64,000 bases of DNA from JACKCP01 sp051744925 (GTDB taxonomy: Bacteria; Desulfobacterota; Desulfobacteria; Desulfobacterales; JACKCP01), in assembly GCA_051744925.1 (NCBI GenBank), contig JBNJDM010000002.1, positions 1 to 64,000 on the forward strand. The letters are read 5' to 3'. Below, one piece after another: positions 16,747-25,083 of this stretch. The translations under genes and the position numbers were made by a program. Numbering within the stretch: position 1 is the stretch's first letter; each line of letters starts with the position of its first letter. The notes beneath the pieces are model-generated. The model was not told where the DNA came from and did no database searches. It saw only the letters and a list, made by a program, of their open reading frames with translations.

Positions 16747-17580
16747 CTATTTCTGATATATTGTGGGCTCTACATATTTGAATTTATGATTAATATTCAT
16801 AAGGCTTTCAGAATGCCCTACAAAGAGAAATCCCCCGGGTTTCAATATGTCATAAAATTTATTTATTACTGTTGCCTGAATTTTTTTTTCAAAATATATC
16901 ATTACATTTCTGCAGAATATAAAATCGAAGGAAGTATCATAAGTATAAGGCTGCATAAGATTAAATCTCATAAAATCTATTTTTTTTCTTAATTTTTTCT
17001 GAATCCTCACATATCCCTTTCTCTTCCCTGTACCTTTCTGAAAATACTTTCTTAAAGTCTGCTGATCTATTCCTGCGGTTTTTAAAATATCATAAATTCC
17101 TGCATCAGCTTTTAAAAGGACATCTGTGGATATATCTGTGGCTGTAATACGAAAGTCATAGCCAGGCATCGATTCAATCCATGAATCAATAACCATTGCT
17201 ATTGTATAAGGTTCCTCACCTGTAGAGCATCCTGCACTCCAGGCATTTATAGTTTTATTATTATCAAGATTTTTTACTATCTGACTCAAGCCTCTTTTTT
17301 CAAGAAAATCAAAATGTTTTTTTTCTCTGAAAAAGCTGGTCAGATTGGTGGATACGGCATTAAGAAGATTTATAAGCTCTTCGCCTGAATCTTCAAGCAT
17401 TGATTTGTAAACTCTGAATTCGGATATGTTCAGATCTCTCAGACGTTTTGCAAGCCTTGACCTGACAAGCTCCTTTTTACCTTCGTGGAGATTGATTCCG
17501 CATTCATCATATACAAGTTTTCTTATATAATTAAAATCATTGTCCCGCAGTTCAAAATTTTTATTCCCGAATCCAGTCAT
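16747..17580 (-). CDS. cheR: Chemotaxis methyltransferase CheR
   Basis: The 277-residue protein is a standard CheR. The N-terminal all-alpha domain (FNYIRKLVYDECGINL, KRLRDL) is followed by the SAM-binding methyltransferase with AWSAGCSTGEEPYTIAM, the TDIST loop and FDFIFCRNVMIYF. It methylates receptor glutamates. It is the first gene of the leftward che operon, 15 bases before cheA, with AGGA before the ATG. Confidence 0.95.
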   Translation of the reverse strand: MTGFGNKNFELRDNDFNYIRKLVYDECGINLHEGKKELVRSRLAKRLRDLNISEFRVYKSMLEDSGEELINLLNAVSTNLTSFFREKKHFDFLEKRGLSQIVKNLDNNKTINAWSAGCSTGEEPYTIAMVIDSWIESMPGYDFRITATDISTDVLLKADAGIYDILKTAGIDQQTLRKYFQKGTGKRKGYVRIQKKLRKKIDFMRFNLMQPYTYDTSFDFIFCRNVMIYFEKKIQATVINKFYDILKPGGFLFVGHSESLMNINHKFKYVEPTIYQK

Positions 17581-18082
17581 TTAAATCCTGTTTTTAAAAA
17601 AATTATTCTAAATAGCTCATACAAAAGTTTCTTTAATTTTCCCGGATTGACGCAGACAAAAGATTCAAAATCGACTTAATATTTTGATATTTCTAATAAA
17701 TTTACACTCAGATATTTTTACTGCTCAACAAAAGTTTTTTGTTAATTCTTCATAGAGAACAATGTTAACTCAAAAATTGATAAAAATAAACTTTTTATCA
17801 CTAAAAAGTAACAATTCAGGACAAAGTATAATTTATGAGTTTAAATAATTGTTCAGTTACTTGGGTTTGAAAAAGTTAAGAAACGACGCAGCATGCCTCA
17901 GGTTTGTCCGGACTTAACCGGGCTTAAAAATTACTTAAAATACATTAAAGAAAAAATTTGGTATTTGAGACAAATCTTTGGAGTATTTCAACAGATATTT
18001 TTATATCTGCTCAAAAGAGGTGGGCCAAAAAAGTTTTACACAGTACCCCGGATAATAGTACCCTGGATAATAGTATCCGGGC
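17581..18082. other. AT-rich spacer upstream of the che operon
   Basis: This gap lies between the 5' end of cheR and the 3' end of the GGDEF gene and must contain the che promoter. I find no convincing sigma-28 or sigma-54 signature and no supported gene. Near the right end there is a short tandem repeat, listed separately. Confidence 0.4.
18042..18081. repeat. 15-bp tandem repeat with embedded inverted repeat
   Basis: Two 15-bp units, AGTACCCCGGATAAT (18042-18056) and AGTACCCTGGATAAT (18057-18071), differ at one base and are followed by a partial third unit. CCCGGATA at 18047-18054 and TATCCGGG at 18074-18081 form a perfect inverted pair. The block ends two bases before the GGDEF stop codon and may act as its 3' hairpin. 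Confidence 0.55.
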
Positions 18083-19132
18083 TCAGTATGCAACATCTGT
18101 GTTTTTACCGCAAACTCTGATAAGATTGGACATAACCTTGTTTCTTCCTGATTCTTTTGCCTTGTAAAGCAGACTATCGGCTTTTTTAAGCATATCTTCA
18201 GGACCTGAACTTCCTTTAAAAGAAGAAACACCAAAACTTGCAGTAACCTTTATTTCTTTATCTTCTGACTTAAATTTTTCAGAGGCTATACTTGTTCTTA
18301 ATCTCTGTGCCAAAACAAATGCCTTATAAGTACTTGTCTCGGGTAAAATAAGAACAAATTCTTCTCCTCCGTACCTGAAAAAATTATCTTCTTCCCTTAT
18401 TAAGCCTCTTATTCTTTGGGATAAACCGGTAAGAATATCATCTCCTGCCTGATGACCGTGTGTATCATTTATTTGCTTAAAAAAATCTATGTCAAACATT
18501 ATAAGACTGAAATCTTTTTCATATCTTTTGCATTCAGAAAACTGCTCATTAATCTTTTTCTCAAGCTCTCTTCTGTTATAACAGCCTGTAAGCGGATCAA
18601 CAGATGCCGCATCTTTAAGTTCCTGGATGCTTATATATTTGGATACCGCATTCCCAAGACCAAAAACAATGTCTGATATAATATCTGAATGATACCTGCT
18701 TATAACTTTTTTTCCGGGAAGAATGTATAGTTTTGCCTGAAAATTATCTCCGGAAAAAGACTTGCCGAAAAGATCGTCTCTTACATTTTTTTCCTTTAAA
18801 AGCCCTGTTTTAGAAACATTAACCGGATACATAGAAATATTTTCATCAAAAGAGAAATCTTTTTCTATTACCGAGGTAATAGTGTCTTTAAAAACCGAAG
18901 GTTCAACCCATACCATCATTTTACCTTTTGCCTTAACAGCAAGGGCAAAAAACTCATGGTCGAATATATCATTTATGCATTTTGAAAGTTCACTTGTAAT
19001 ACTTTCAAAGTCTGAAGCCTTATGAACATCAATAAGATATTTGTTAAGGCGCTTATAGTCCCTTAATCTGGAAAAACCTAGAAAACCTGCCATGGATAAT
19101 GTAAAATTAGATTTTGATTCATTTGTCGCCAT
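18083..19132 (-). CDS. GGDEF diguanylate cyclase
   Basis: The 349-residue protein has a C-terminal GGDEF domain (about 185-335) with the intact active site RYGGEEF (GGEEF at 255-259), the DPLTGCYNRR start and FDIDFFKQINDTHGHQAGD. REED just before the active site fits the RxxD inhibitory site, so product feedback is likely. The N-terminal 180 residues form an unrecognised, possibly GAF-like sensing region without membrane segments. It makes c-di-GMP, for which PilZ and HD-GYP proteins exist nearby. The ATG has AGGAGA upstream. Confidence 0.9.
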   Translation of the reverse strand: MATNESKSNFTLSMAGFLGFSRLRDYKRLNKYLIDVHKASDFESITSELSKCINDIFDHEFFALAVKAKGKMMVWVEPSVFKDTITSVIEKDFSFDENISMYPVNVSKTGLLKEKNVRDDLFGKSFSGDNFQAKLYILPGKKVISRYHSDIISDIVFGLGNAVSKYISIQELKDAASVDPLTGCYNRRELEKKINEQFSECKRYEKDFSLIMFDIDFFKQINDTHGHQAGDDILTGLSQRIRGLIREEDNFFRYGGEEFVLILPETSTYKAFVLAQRLRTSIASEKFKSEDKEIKVTASFGVSSFKGSSGPEDMLKKADSLLYKAKESGRNKVMSNLIRVCGKNTDVAY

Positions 19133-19883
19133 AAAATATCTCCTGAAATTTTATTTTGACAACACTTAATTCAAATTGCATGCCAAAGATACTAAACCAC
19201 CAGGATATTTTTAATATTACTTTTTAAATCAAAATGTTAAATCAAAAAAATCAAATTTGCTCTTTTATCCAGATAAACTATCTGGAGTAATATTTATGAC
19301 TTTAAGAGAATCTTTTTCCTTTTATCAGGTAAAGCCAGGGGTATAGTCCACAATATAACCGCTACTTCAACATTCCCAAGCAGGAGCTCTGCCCTTTACC
19401 CACGAAATTCATTCAGGCATATTATCCCAAACTAATTTCTCAAGCTAACACTGGCAACTTATATCTGGTCACATAAAATACAGGCTCCCAAGCAGGAGCT
19501 TGGGAGCCAGCAGTCTGAGAGAATCTATCCTGTAAAGTAACCTGTGAATTTACTGCCAGCCGGCAACCGGGCTCGTTCCCAAGCTCCTGCTTGGGAATGT
19601 AACTTAAGCATTTGTGGGTAAAGGGCAGGTATGAACTTGAGTACCATGGAAACAGGCTGTTCAAAACAAAAGAATTGGCAGCAAGACATGGTCTTGTATG
19701 ACTCCCTACCCTAAAAATCATGTTGAATATTAATCCGACAATAAAATGGCATTAAAAAAGATTTTGACAATTTTATGACACAAGCTTGCAAATCTCTATT
19801 CTCGTTGTTAATTTATCTCATTACTTAGTTATTCAGTTTAATTTTTTAAGCTGAATATTTTTCAGTCAAAAGGAGACAGTTTT
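19133..19883. other. Repeat-rich intergenic region
   Basis: No gene is supported in these 750 bases. The left part is AT-rich and featureless. The middle is occupied by palindromic repeat modules (see 19389-19628). The right part leads to the zinc-ribbon gene and contains a TTGACA near 19764 without a good -10 partner. Confidence 0.6.
19389..19628. repeat. Composite palindromic element with inverted ends (MITE-like)
   Basis: The ends are inverted copies of an 18-base sequence: CTGCCCTTTACCCACGAA starts the element and TTTGTGGGTAAAGGGCAG ends it, with one mismatch. Inside are two near-identical palindromes. One at 19483-19508 has a perfect 10-bp stem GGCTCCCAAG; the other at 19576-19597 has stem TTCCCAAG. 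A block of 42 bp at the left end is repeated exactly at 160-201. No transposase is encoded. Confidence 0.65.
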
Positions 19884-20558
19884 ATGATTACAAGAGATCA
19901 GTACCTTGAAAAACTTATGGAAGAACCAAAGCCGAAGTGTAAATACTGCGGCAGTGAAATGGATATATGGGAAGTACCACCTGTAAATTTCAGCGACGGC
20001 CTCGGCTGGGGCGAACCTTTTCTGTTTGTATGCTTCAATGATGAATGCCCGCCTTTTAAAGGCGGATGGGAAGATATTGAAGAAAACTACGGACATCACG
20101 CCAGTTACAGATGCCTGAATTTCCCTTTTACGGATAATTTTGAACTTATGCCTGTTTTTGGGCATCAGGGCGGAGAAGGACAGATTGTAACCGAAGAGTC
20201 TGTTTCAGAGCAGGAAAAAATACAGGAAAGAATCAAAACAGGGTTTTCCATTCTTGCAGACTGTTATGTAAACAAAGACTTTATAAAAATGGTTACTATG
20301 AGTCAGGACAGCTCCGAGCCTACAAGAGTAAGACTTAAGGCTGTTGAGATGATTGGTGACTCTGCTGATATTACCGAAGTCATTGAACCTCTCCAGAGCA
20401 TCAAGCCGCCTACTCCAAAGCTTGCTGAAGCTATTGAAGTATCCGTGGAACAAGTGCATAAGAGATGCTTTACAAGAGAGTGTCCTTTTTGTGCAGAAAT
20501 AATAAAGAGAAGAGCTAAAGTATGCAAACACTGTAATAATGAAGTTGCAGGATTGTAA
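19884..20558 (+). CDS. Zinc-ribbon protein of unknown function
   Basis: I do not recognise a named family. The 224-residue protein has an N-terminal zinc ribbon (CKYCGSE, then CFNDEC, about residues 19-56). A conserved-looking aromatic and glycine segment follows (NFSDGLGWGEPF, GGWEDIEENYGHH). The middle is helical and HEAT-like (TRVRLKAVEMIGDSADITEVIEPL). A C-terminal double-CxxC ribbon reads CPFCAEIIKRRAKVCKHC. It is probably soluble. The gene stands alone between a repeat region and its own terminator, with AAAAGGAGA before the ATG. A role in protein or RNA contact through the ribbons is only a guess. Confidence 0.8.
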   Translation: MITRDQYLEKLMEEPKPKCKYCGSEMDIWEVPPVNFSDGLGWGEPFLFVCFNDECPPFKGGWEDIEENYGHHASYRCLNFPFTDNFELMPVFGHQGGEGQIVTEESVSEQEKIQERIKTGFSILADCYVNKDFIKMVTMSQDSSEPTRVRLKAVEMIGDSADITEVIEPLQSIKPPTPKLAEAIEVSVEQVHKRCFTRECPFCAEIIKRRAKVCKHCNNEVAGL

Positions 20559-20565
20559 CAAACCA

Positions 20566-20592
20566 AGGGGATTTTTATAATCCCCTTTTTTA
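20566..20592. terminator. Terminator after the zinc-ribbon gene
   Basis: The stem AAGGGGATT pairs with AATCCCCTT around a five-base loop, followed by a T-tract. It begins about seven bases after the stop codon. It may also serve the leftward gene ending at 20661, since A-rich sequence flanks the other side. Confidence 0.8.
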
Positions 20593-20660
20593 ACAATCAC
20601 CATGTTCTGCTTGCAATTTTTTAACTTTATAAATCAGAAAAGCTAACACTTACAAAAACA

Positions 20661-21170
20661 CTACCTGTTAACATTCATTGTAATATATGTCTTAAAAATC
20701 ATTTTCTGGCGCTCGAGCCTGTCAGACGGGAACTCCACAGACTTATTTTCTTCAAGAAAAGCTTCTAAATCTTTTTTTGACGGAATATTTTCAATACCTG
20801 TATTAATTCTTTTTCCTGTAACAGTATCAAATATTTCAGCATTTTTACCGTCACTTACTATTGAAAAAGGTATTTGATAAGATGTCAAAAATATTCTTGC
20901 TCCTGCAACAATCTCTTTTTCCCATGATGAAATTGATCCTGCAGGAGTTTTTAAAGCTGCTGCAAAAATGCCGTTAACTTTGATTAGAAGATCAAGACTT
21001 GCTTTAAAAACTTCTCCTTCGACTTCAAAATCAAAGCCTGAATCAACTTCTATATCATTTTTTGAAAAACCTTTTTCCTGCACAAGAAACTTTTCAACAG
21101 CCTGTCTGTTTTCTTCGGAACCTGTAAGAGGAATCTCTTTTCCTGTTATATAATCATTAATATATTCCAT
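20661..21170 (-). CDS. HsdR N-terminal-like protein (degenerate PD-(D/E)xK fold), copy 1
   Basis: The 169-residue protein is a free-standing version of the type I restriction enzyme R-subunit N-terminal domain. The fold landmarks are the EENRQAVEKFLVQEKGF helix, the ASLDLLIKVNGIFAAALKTPAG core and SIVSDGKNAEIFDTVTGKRI. In nucleases the core reads D...ExK; here the Asp (LDLL) and Lys (ALK) remain but the Glu is Ala, so cleavage is doubtful. There is no helicase part and no HsdM or HsdS nearby. It is the last gene of the gpmI operon, 25 bases downstream. A clear paralogue lies at 41962-42528. Confidence 0.75.
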   Translation of the reverse strand: MEYINDYITGKEIPLTGSEENRQAVEKFLVQEKGFSKNDIEVDSGFDFEVEGEVFKASLDLLIKVNGIFAAALKTPAGSISSWEKEIVAGARIFLTSYQIPFSIVSDGKNAEIFDTVTGKRINTGIENIPSKKDLEAFLEENKSVEFPSDRLERQKMIFKTYITMNVNR

Positions 21171-21195
21171 AAAACTATACCTTAATAAATATTGT

Positions 21196-22722
21196 TTATA
21201 CCAGACTTTCGCCTGTCATTTCAGCAGGGATTTCAACTCCCATAAGCTTCAGGATTGTAGGCCCGATATCTCCGAGTTTGCCTTTTGATTTAAGTTTATT
21301 ATTTTTTATATCATCTACAAGAATAAGATTTACCGGATTTGTTGTATGTGCTGTATATGGATTTTTATTTTCATCTTTCATTTTTTCCGAATTACCGTGA
21401 TCAGCTGTTATTATGACAAACCCATTTTTTCCAAGAACAGCATCAATAACCGGCTTTATGTTTTTATCTACAGCTTCGCATGCTTTTACTGCTGCTTCAA
21501 AAACCCCTGTATGACCGACCATGTCCATATTTGCATAATTAAGTACGCAAAAATCGATTTCTTTTTGGCTATAAGCTTCAAGAAATTTTGTGCATACTTC
21601 ATCAGCACTCATTTCAGGTAAAAGATCGTATGTTTCAACCTCTCTTGGAGATGGGACAAGAATTCTTTGCTCTCCTTTTAAAGGTTCTTCAGATCCTCCG
21701 TTAAAAAAATATGTCACATGTGCATATTTTTCAGTCTCTGCAATCCTCAGCTGGGAAATCCCCTGTGCTGAAACAGTTTCACCGAGATTATTTTTAAGCT
21801 TAACAGGAGGAAAAGCCACATCAAGTCCAAAACCTGCATCATAGGTAGTCATGCAGACATAGCCTGAAAGATTTATTTTTCTTTGTCTTTGGAAATGATC
21901 AAAATCTTTTGCTGTAAAGGCCTCGGTTATCTCCCTTGCCCTGTCTGCACGGAAATTAAAAAAAATTATTCCGTCATTATCTGAAACCGGAGAAAAACTC
22001 TTATTTATGAGTGAAGGCTCAATAAATTCATCTGTAATTTTATTTTCATAAAAATATTTTACAGCTTCGCAGGGATCATCAAATTTTTTGCCATGCCCTT
22101 TTGTGTAAAGATTGTATGCCTTTTCAACCCTGTCCCATCTTTTATCTCTGTCCATGGCATAAAACCTGCCGCACAAACTTCCTATGGAAACATTGTCAAG
22201 CTCTTTTATTTTATCCTCAAGATCGGCTACATACTTTTCACCGCTTTGGGGAGGAGTATCTCTTCCGTCGAGTATCGGGTGAATTATAATTTGTGCATTT
22301 TTTTCAATCCCCATTCCAATCAGGGCATCAAGATGTTTTAAACTGCTGTGTACGCACCCGTCGGACAAAAGACCTGTAATATGAATTTTGCCTTTGTTTT
22401 TTATTGTATTGTCAAAAAGTTTGTTTAACTTATCATTTTTAAAAAAACTTTTATCTTCGATCGACTTGTCTATTCTTAGAAGATCCTGGTAAACTATTCT
22501 TCCTGCACCGATATTCAGATGACCAACCTCGGAATTTCCCATAACACCTTCAGGAAGTCCTGCAGCCGTTCCTGAGCATTCAAGCTCTGCTGTTTGATAG
22601 TTTTTCAAATAATAATCAAGATGCGGAGTATCAGCAGCTATTACAGCATCTGTTTCCGGGTCACCGTTTCCTATTCCCCATCCGTCAAGAATCATCAGTA
22701 GACAAGGTCTAGTATTCCTCAT
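21196..22722 (-). CDS. gpmI: 2,3-bisphosphoglycerate-independent phosphoglycerate mutase
   Basis: This 508-residue enzyme interconverts 3- and 2-phosphoglycerate using two metal ions. It has LMILDGWGIG at the N-terminus, the catalytic serine in VMGNSEVGH, HPILDGRDTPPQSG, and the C-terminal metal ligands in MDMVGHTG and TADHGN. The start is taken at the ATG at 22722, which has GGAGAGG at ideal spacing and gives the family's usual length. It overlaps the rsfS stop by 14 bases. Confidence 0.95.
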   Translation of the reverse strand: MRNTRPCLLMILDGWGIGNGDPETDAVIAADTPHLDYYLKNYQTAELECSGTAAGLPEGVMGNSEVGHLNIGAGRIVYQDLLRIDKSIEDKSFFKNDKLNKLFDNTIKNKGKIHITGLLSDGCVHSSLKHLDALIGMGIEKNAQIIIHPILDGRDTPPQSGEKYVADLEDKIKELDNVSIGSLCGRFYAMDRDKRWDRVEKAYNLYTKGHGKKFDDPCEAVKYFYENKITDEFIEPSLINKSFSPVSDNDGIIFFNFRADRAREITEAFTAKDFDHFQRQRKINLSGYVCMTTYDAGFGLDVAFPPVKLKNNLGETVSAQGISQLRIAETEKYAHVTYFFNGGSEEPLKGEQRILVPSPREVETYDLLPEMSADEVCTKFLEAYSQKEIDFCVLNYANMDMVGHTGVFEAAVKACEAVDKNIKPVIDAVLGKNGFVIITADHGNSEKMKDENKNPYTAHTTNPVNLILVDDIKNNKLKSKGKLGDIGPTILKLMGVEIPAEMTGESLV

Positions 22723-23140
22723 AAACGTCCTCTCCTTCAGACCATAAATCATCATCTTCTTCATAATCTATTTGAGAACTTCTTTTCTCTATAAAATCTG
22801 TGCATATTTTTTCTGCATCCATCCATAAGCCCTCGAGATCATAAAATCTTCTTGTAGGTTCATAAAAAAGATGGATAATAACATCTCCGTAATCAAGAAG
22901 CACCCAGTCACCTTCTTTTTCACCTACAACACTTAGAAATTTTTTCCCTTTTTTGGAAAGCTGTCTTCTCACATACTCAGCTATTGCTCTGACCTGTCTT
23001 GTTGAACGTCCGCTTCCTATTATAAATACGTCTGCAACAGAAGTAAGTTTACTTACATCAAGTGCTGTTACAGCTTCTGTTTTTTTTTCAAGTACTGTTT
23101 CAATAAACGGCAAAGCTGATTCAGCTATTTCTCTGCTCAT
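22709..23140 (-). CDS. rsfS: Ribosome silencing factor RsfS
   Basis: The 143-residue protein of the RsfS/YbeB/Iojap family binds ribosomal protein L14 and blocks subunit joining when nutrients are short. Family blocks seen are ALDVSKLTSVADVFIIGSG, STRQVRAIAEYV, GDWVLLDYGDVIIHLF and YDLEGLW. It has an acidic C-terminal tail. It overlaps nadD by four bases and gpmI by 14, the usual nadD-rsfS arrangement. Confidence 0.94.
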   Translation of the reverse strand: MSREIAESALPFIETVLEKKTEAVTALDVSKLTSVADVFIIGSGRSTRQVRAIAEYVRRQLSKKGKKFLSVVGEKEGDWVLLDYGDVIIHLFYEPTRRFYDLEGLWMDAEKICTDFIEKRSSQIDYEEDDDLWSEGEDVYEEY

Positions 23141-23778
23141 TTGTAAAGCCCTTTTTTTTCAATGTAGTCAGCCACTTTCTCATCTACCAATGAGTTTATA
23201 CTTTTATTATTTTTTATAAACTCCCTTATGGAGGTTGACGAAATATCTTTTCCGTCTACCTCAATAAAACTGATATCCTTGTACTCAGGGTGTCCGAAAA
23301 TATTATTCTCTTTTAAAAAATATCCCTGGTTTTCAAGATTTTTTCTGTTTATTTCAAATCCGGGCCTGTACACAACAGCCAGATTTGCGGTTTTTTTTAT
23401 ATCTTTGTATCTGTACCACTTATGAAACGAGTAAAAAGAATCTGATCCCATTATAAAATAAAGCTCGCCGGATTCTTTTTTATTAAGCTCTTCAAGAGTA
23501 TCTATTGTGTATGAGCTCCCTTTTCTGACAATTTCAATATCTGAAACAGAAAAACTCTGATAACCTTCAAGAGCCTTTTCAAGCATTCTGATTCTGTGCT
23601 CAGAAGAAACAGGATCTTTAAAATCTTTATGCGGAGGAAGATAAACAGGAATAAAAACAATTTCATCCAGACAAAGCTGTTTAAGCGTTGCTTCTGCTGC
23701 ATGAATATGCCCAATATGAACCGGGTTAAATGTTCCTCCGAAAATCCCTTTTTTAAAACTATTCCCTGATCTGTCCAT
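23137..23778 (-). CDS. nadD: Nicotinate-nucleotide adenylyltransferase
   Basis: The 213-residue enzyme of NAD biosynthesis transfers AMP to nicotinate mononucleotide. The nucleotidyltransferase signature GIFGGTFNPVHIGHI and the C-terminal ISSTSIREFI are intact. The start is set at the ATG at 23778, inside the proA 3' end, because it puts the first strand at the usual distance. An upstream ATG at 23838 is open but would add 20 atypical residues. Translational coupling to proA is likely, as the ribosome site is weak. Confidence 0.93.
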   Translation of the reverse strand: MDRSGNSFKKGIFGGTFNPVHIGHIHAAEATLKQLCLDEIVFIPVYLPPHKDFKDPVSSEHRIRMLEKALEGYQSFSVSDIEIVRKGSSYTIDTLEELNKKESGELYFIMGSDSFYSFHKWYRYKDIKKTANLAVVYRPGFEINRKNLENQGYFLKENNIFGHPEYKDISFIEVDGKDISSTSIREFIKNNKSINSLVDEKVADYIEKKGLYK

Positions 23779-25009
23779 CACCGAAAACAATAAACTTTCT
23801 TGATGTAAGCTCTTCAATTCCCATGGGACCGTAAGCATGAAGCTTATCTGTGCTTATTCCGATTTCAGCCCCAAGGCCGAGCTGGTTACCGTCATTAAAT
23901 CTTGTTGAAGCATTAACCAAAACAGCAGAAGCATCTATTTCTCTTAAAAACCTTCTTGCCCTTGCATAATCCTTTGTAATAACCGACTCTGTATGTCCTG
24001 AGTTGTATTTATGAATATGATTTTTTGCATCTTCAAAAGAATCAACTACTTTTACTGCAAGTATAAGATCAAGAAACTCCTCACCCCAGTCCGAATCTTG
24101 AGCCGGAACAGCAAAAGGGAGAATTTTACATGTTTTTTCACAGCCCCTGATCTCAACACCTGCTTTTTTTAGTTTTGCTGCTGCAACAGGAAGAAATTCT
24201 TCACATATATCTTTGTGCACAAGAAGAGTCTCCATTGCATTGCAGACTCCGGGTCTGTGAACCTTTGAATTAAAAGCAATTTCTGCGCCTGTTTGAATAT
24301 CTGCATATTTATCTGCATATACATGGCATACGCCTTTGTAATGCTTTAAAACCGGTATATTGGAGTTTTCTGTAACAAACCTTATAAGCCCTTCGCCGCC
24401 CCTTGGAATAAGAAGATCTATAAGCCCTTCCTGTTTTAAGAGGTAGTTTACAGCCTCTCTGTCTGTTACAGGAATTATCTGAACTGCATTTTTTTCTATA
24501 CCTGCGCTTTCAAGCCCTTCCTGAACAGCTGCAGCAAGTGCTTTATTTGAATTAAACGCTTCTGCTCCGCCCCTTAAAATAACAGCATTTCCTGCTTTAA
24601 GACACAAAACAGCAGCATCAATTGTTACATTAGGCCTTGACTCATAAATCATTGAGATTACACCAAGGGGGATTCTCATCCTTCCGACTTCAAGACCGTT
24701 TGGTCTTTTTTTAAAAGAATCAATACTTCCCACAGGATCAGAAAGATCAATAACCTCACCTATTCCGGAAATCATCGAATTCATAACTTTATCACTTAAA
24801 GTCAGCCTGTCTATAATAGCATCGGAAAGACCTTTTTGTTTTCCTGCTTTTACATCTTTTTCATTTTCCTGCTGTATTTGTTTATAATTTTTTTCAAGAC
24901 TTTTTCTGATGGATTCCAGTGCTGAATTTTTTTCATCAGAAGAAAGGAGTGCTGTTTTTTCAGAAGCTTTTTTTGCTTTTAATGCTATCTCTCTGATAAG
25001 ATTTTCCAT
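23759..25009 (-). CDS. proA: Gamma-glutamyl phosphate reductase
   Basis: The 416-residue enzyme reduces gamma-glutamyl phosphate to glutamate semialdehyde, the second step of proline synthesis. It shows the aldehyde-dehydrogenase-like fold with MIYESRPNVT, LRGGAEAFNSN, IPRGGEGLI, the catalytic cysteine in HRPGVCNAMETL, and GPMGIEELTS near the end. It follows proB by 74 bases and overlaps nadD. Confidence 0.96.
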   Translation of the reverse strand: MENLIREIALKAKKASEKTALLSSDEKNSALESIRKSLEKNYKQIQQENEKDVKAGKQKGLSDAIIDRLTLSDKVMNSMISGIGEVIDLSDPVGSIDSFKKRPNGLEVGRMRIPLGVISMIYESRPNVTIDAAVLCLKAGNAVILRGGAEAFNSNKALAAAVQEGLESAGIEKNAVQIIPVTDREAVNYLLKQEGLIDLLIPRGGEGLIRFVTENSNIPVLKHYKGVCHVYADKYADIQTGAEIAFNSKVHRPGVCNAMETLLVHKDICEEFLPVAAAKLKKAGVEIRGCEKTCKILPFAVPAQDSDWGEEFLDLILAVKVVDSFEDAKNHIHKYNSGHTESVITKDYARARRFLREIDASAVLVNASTRFNDGNQLGLGAEIGISTDKLHAYGPMGIEELTSRKFIVFGDGQIRE

Positions 25010-25083
25010 ATTTTACCCCACAAATTTTATAGGCAGATTTTCATTCAGGCCAGACAGAAACTTACAGTTAAACAGATCTGAAA

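Noticed and set aside
18042..18081. The 15-bp tandem repeat as a CRISPR fragment
   Set aside because: Units are directly adjacent with no spacers, and no cas gene is present.
19440..19721. Leftward 93-codon frame inside the palindromic element
   Set aside because: The frame is read through inverted repeats and its peptide reflects the repeat sequence, not a protein fold.
20661..21170. The HsdR-N-like genes as part of a type I restriction system
   Set aside because: There is no HsdM, HsdS or helicase domain anywhere in the window, and the nuclease Glu is missing in both copies.
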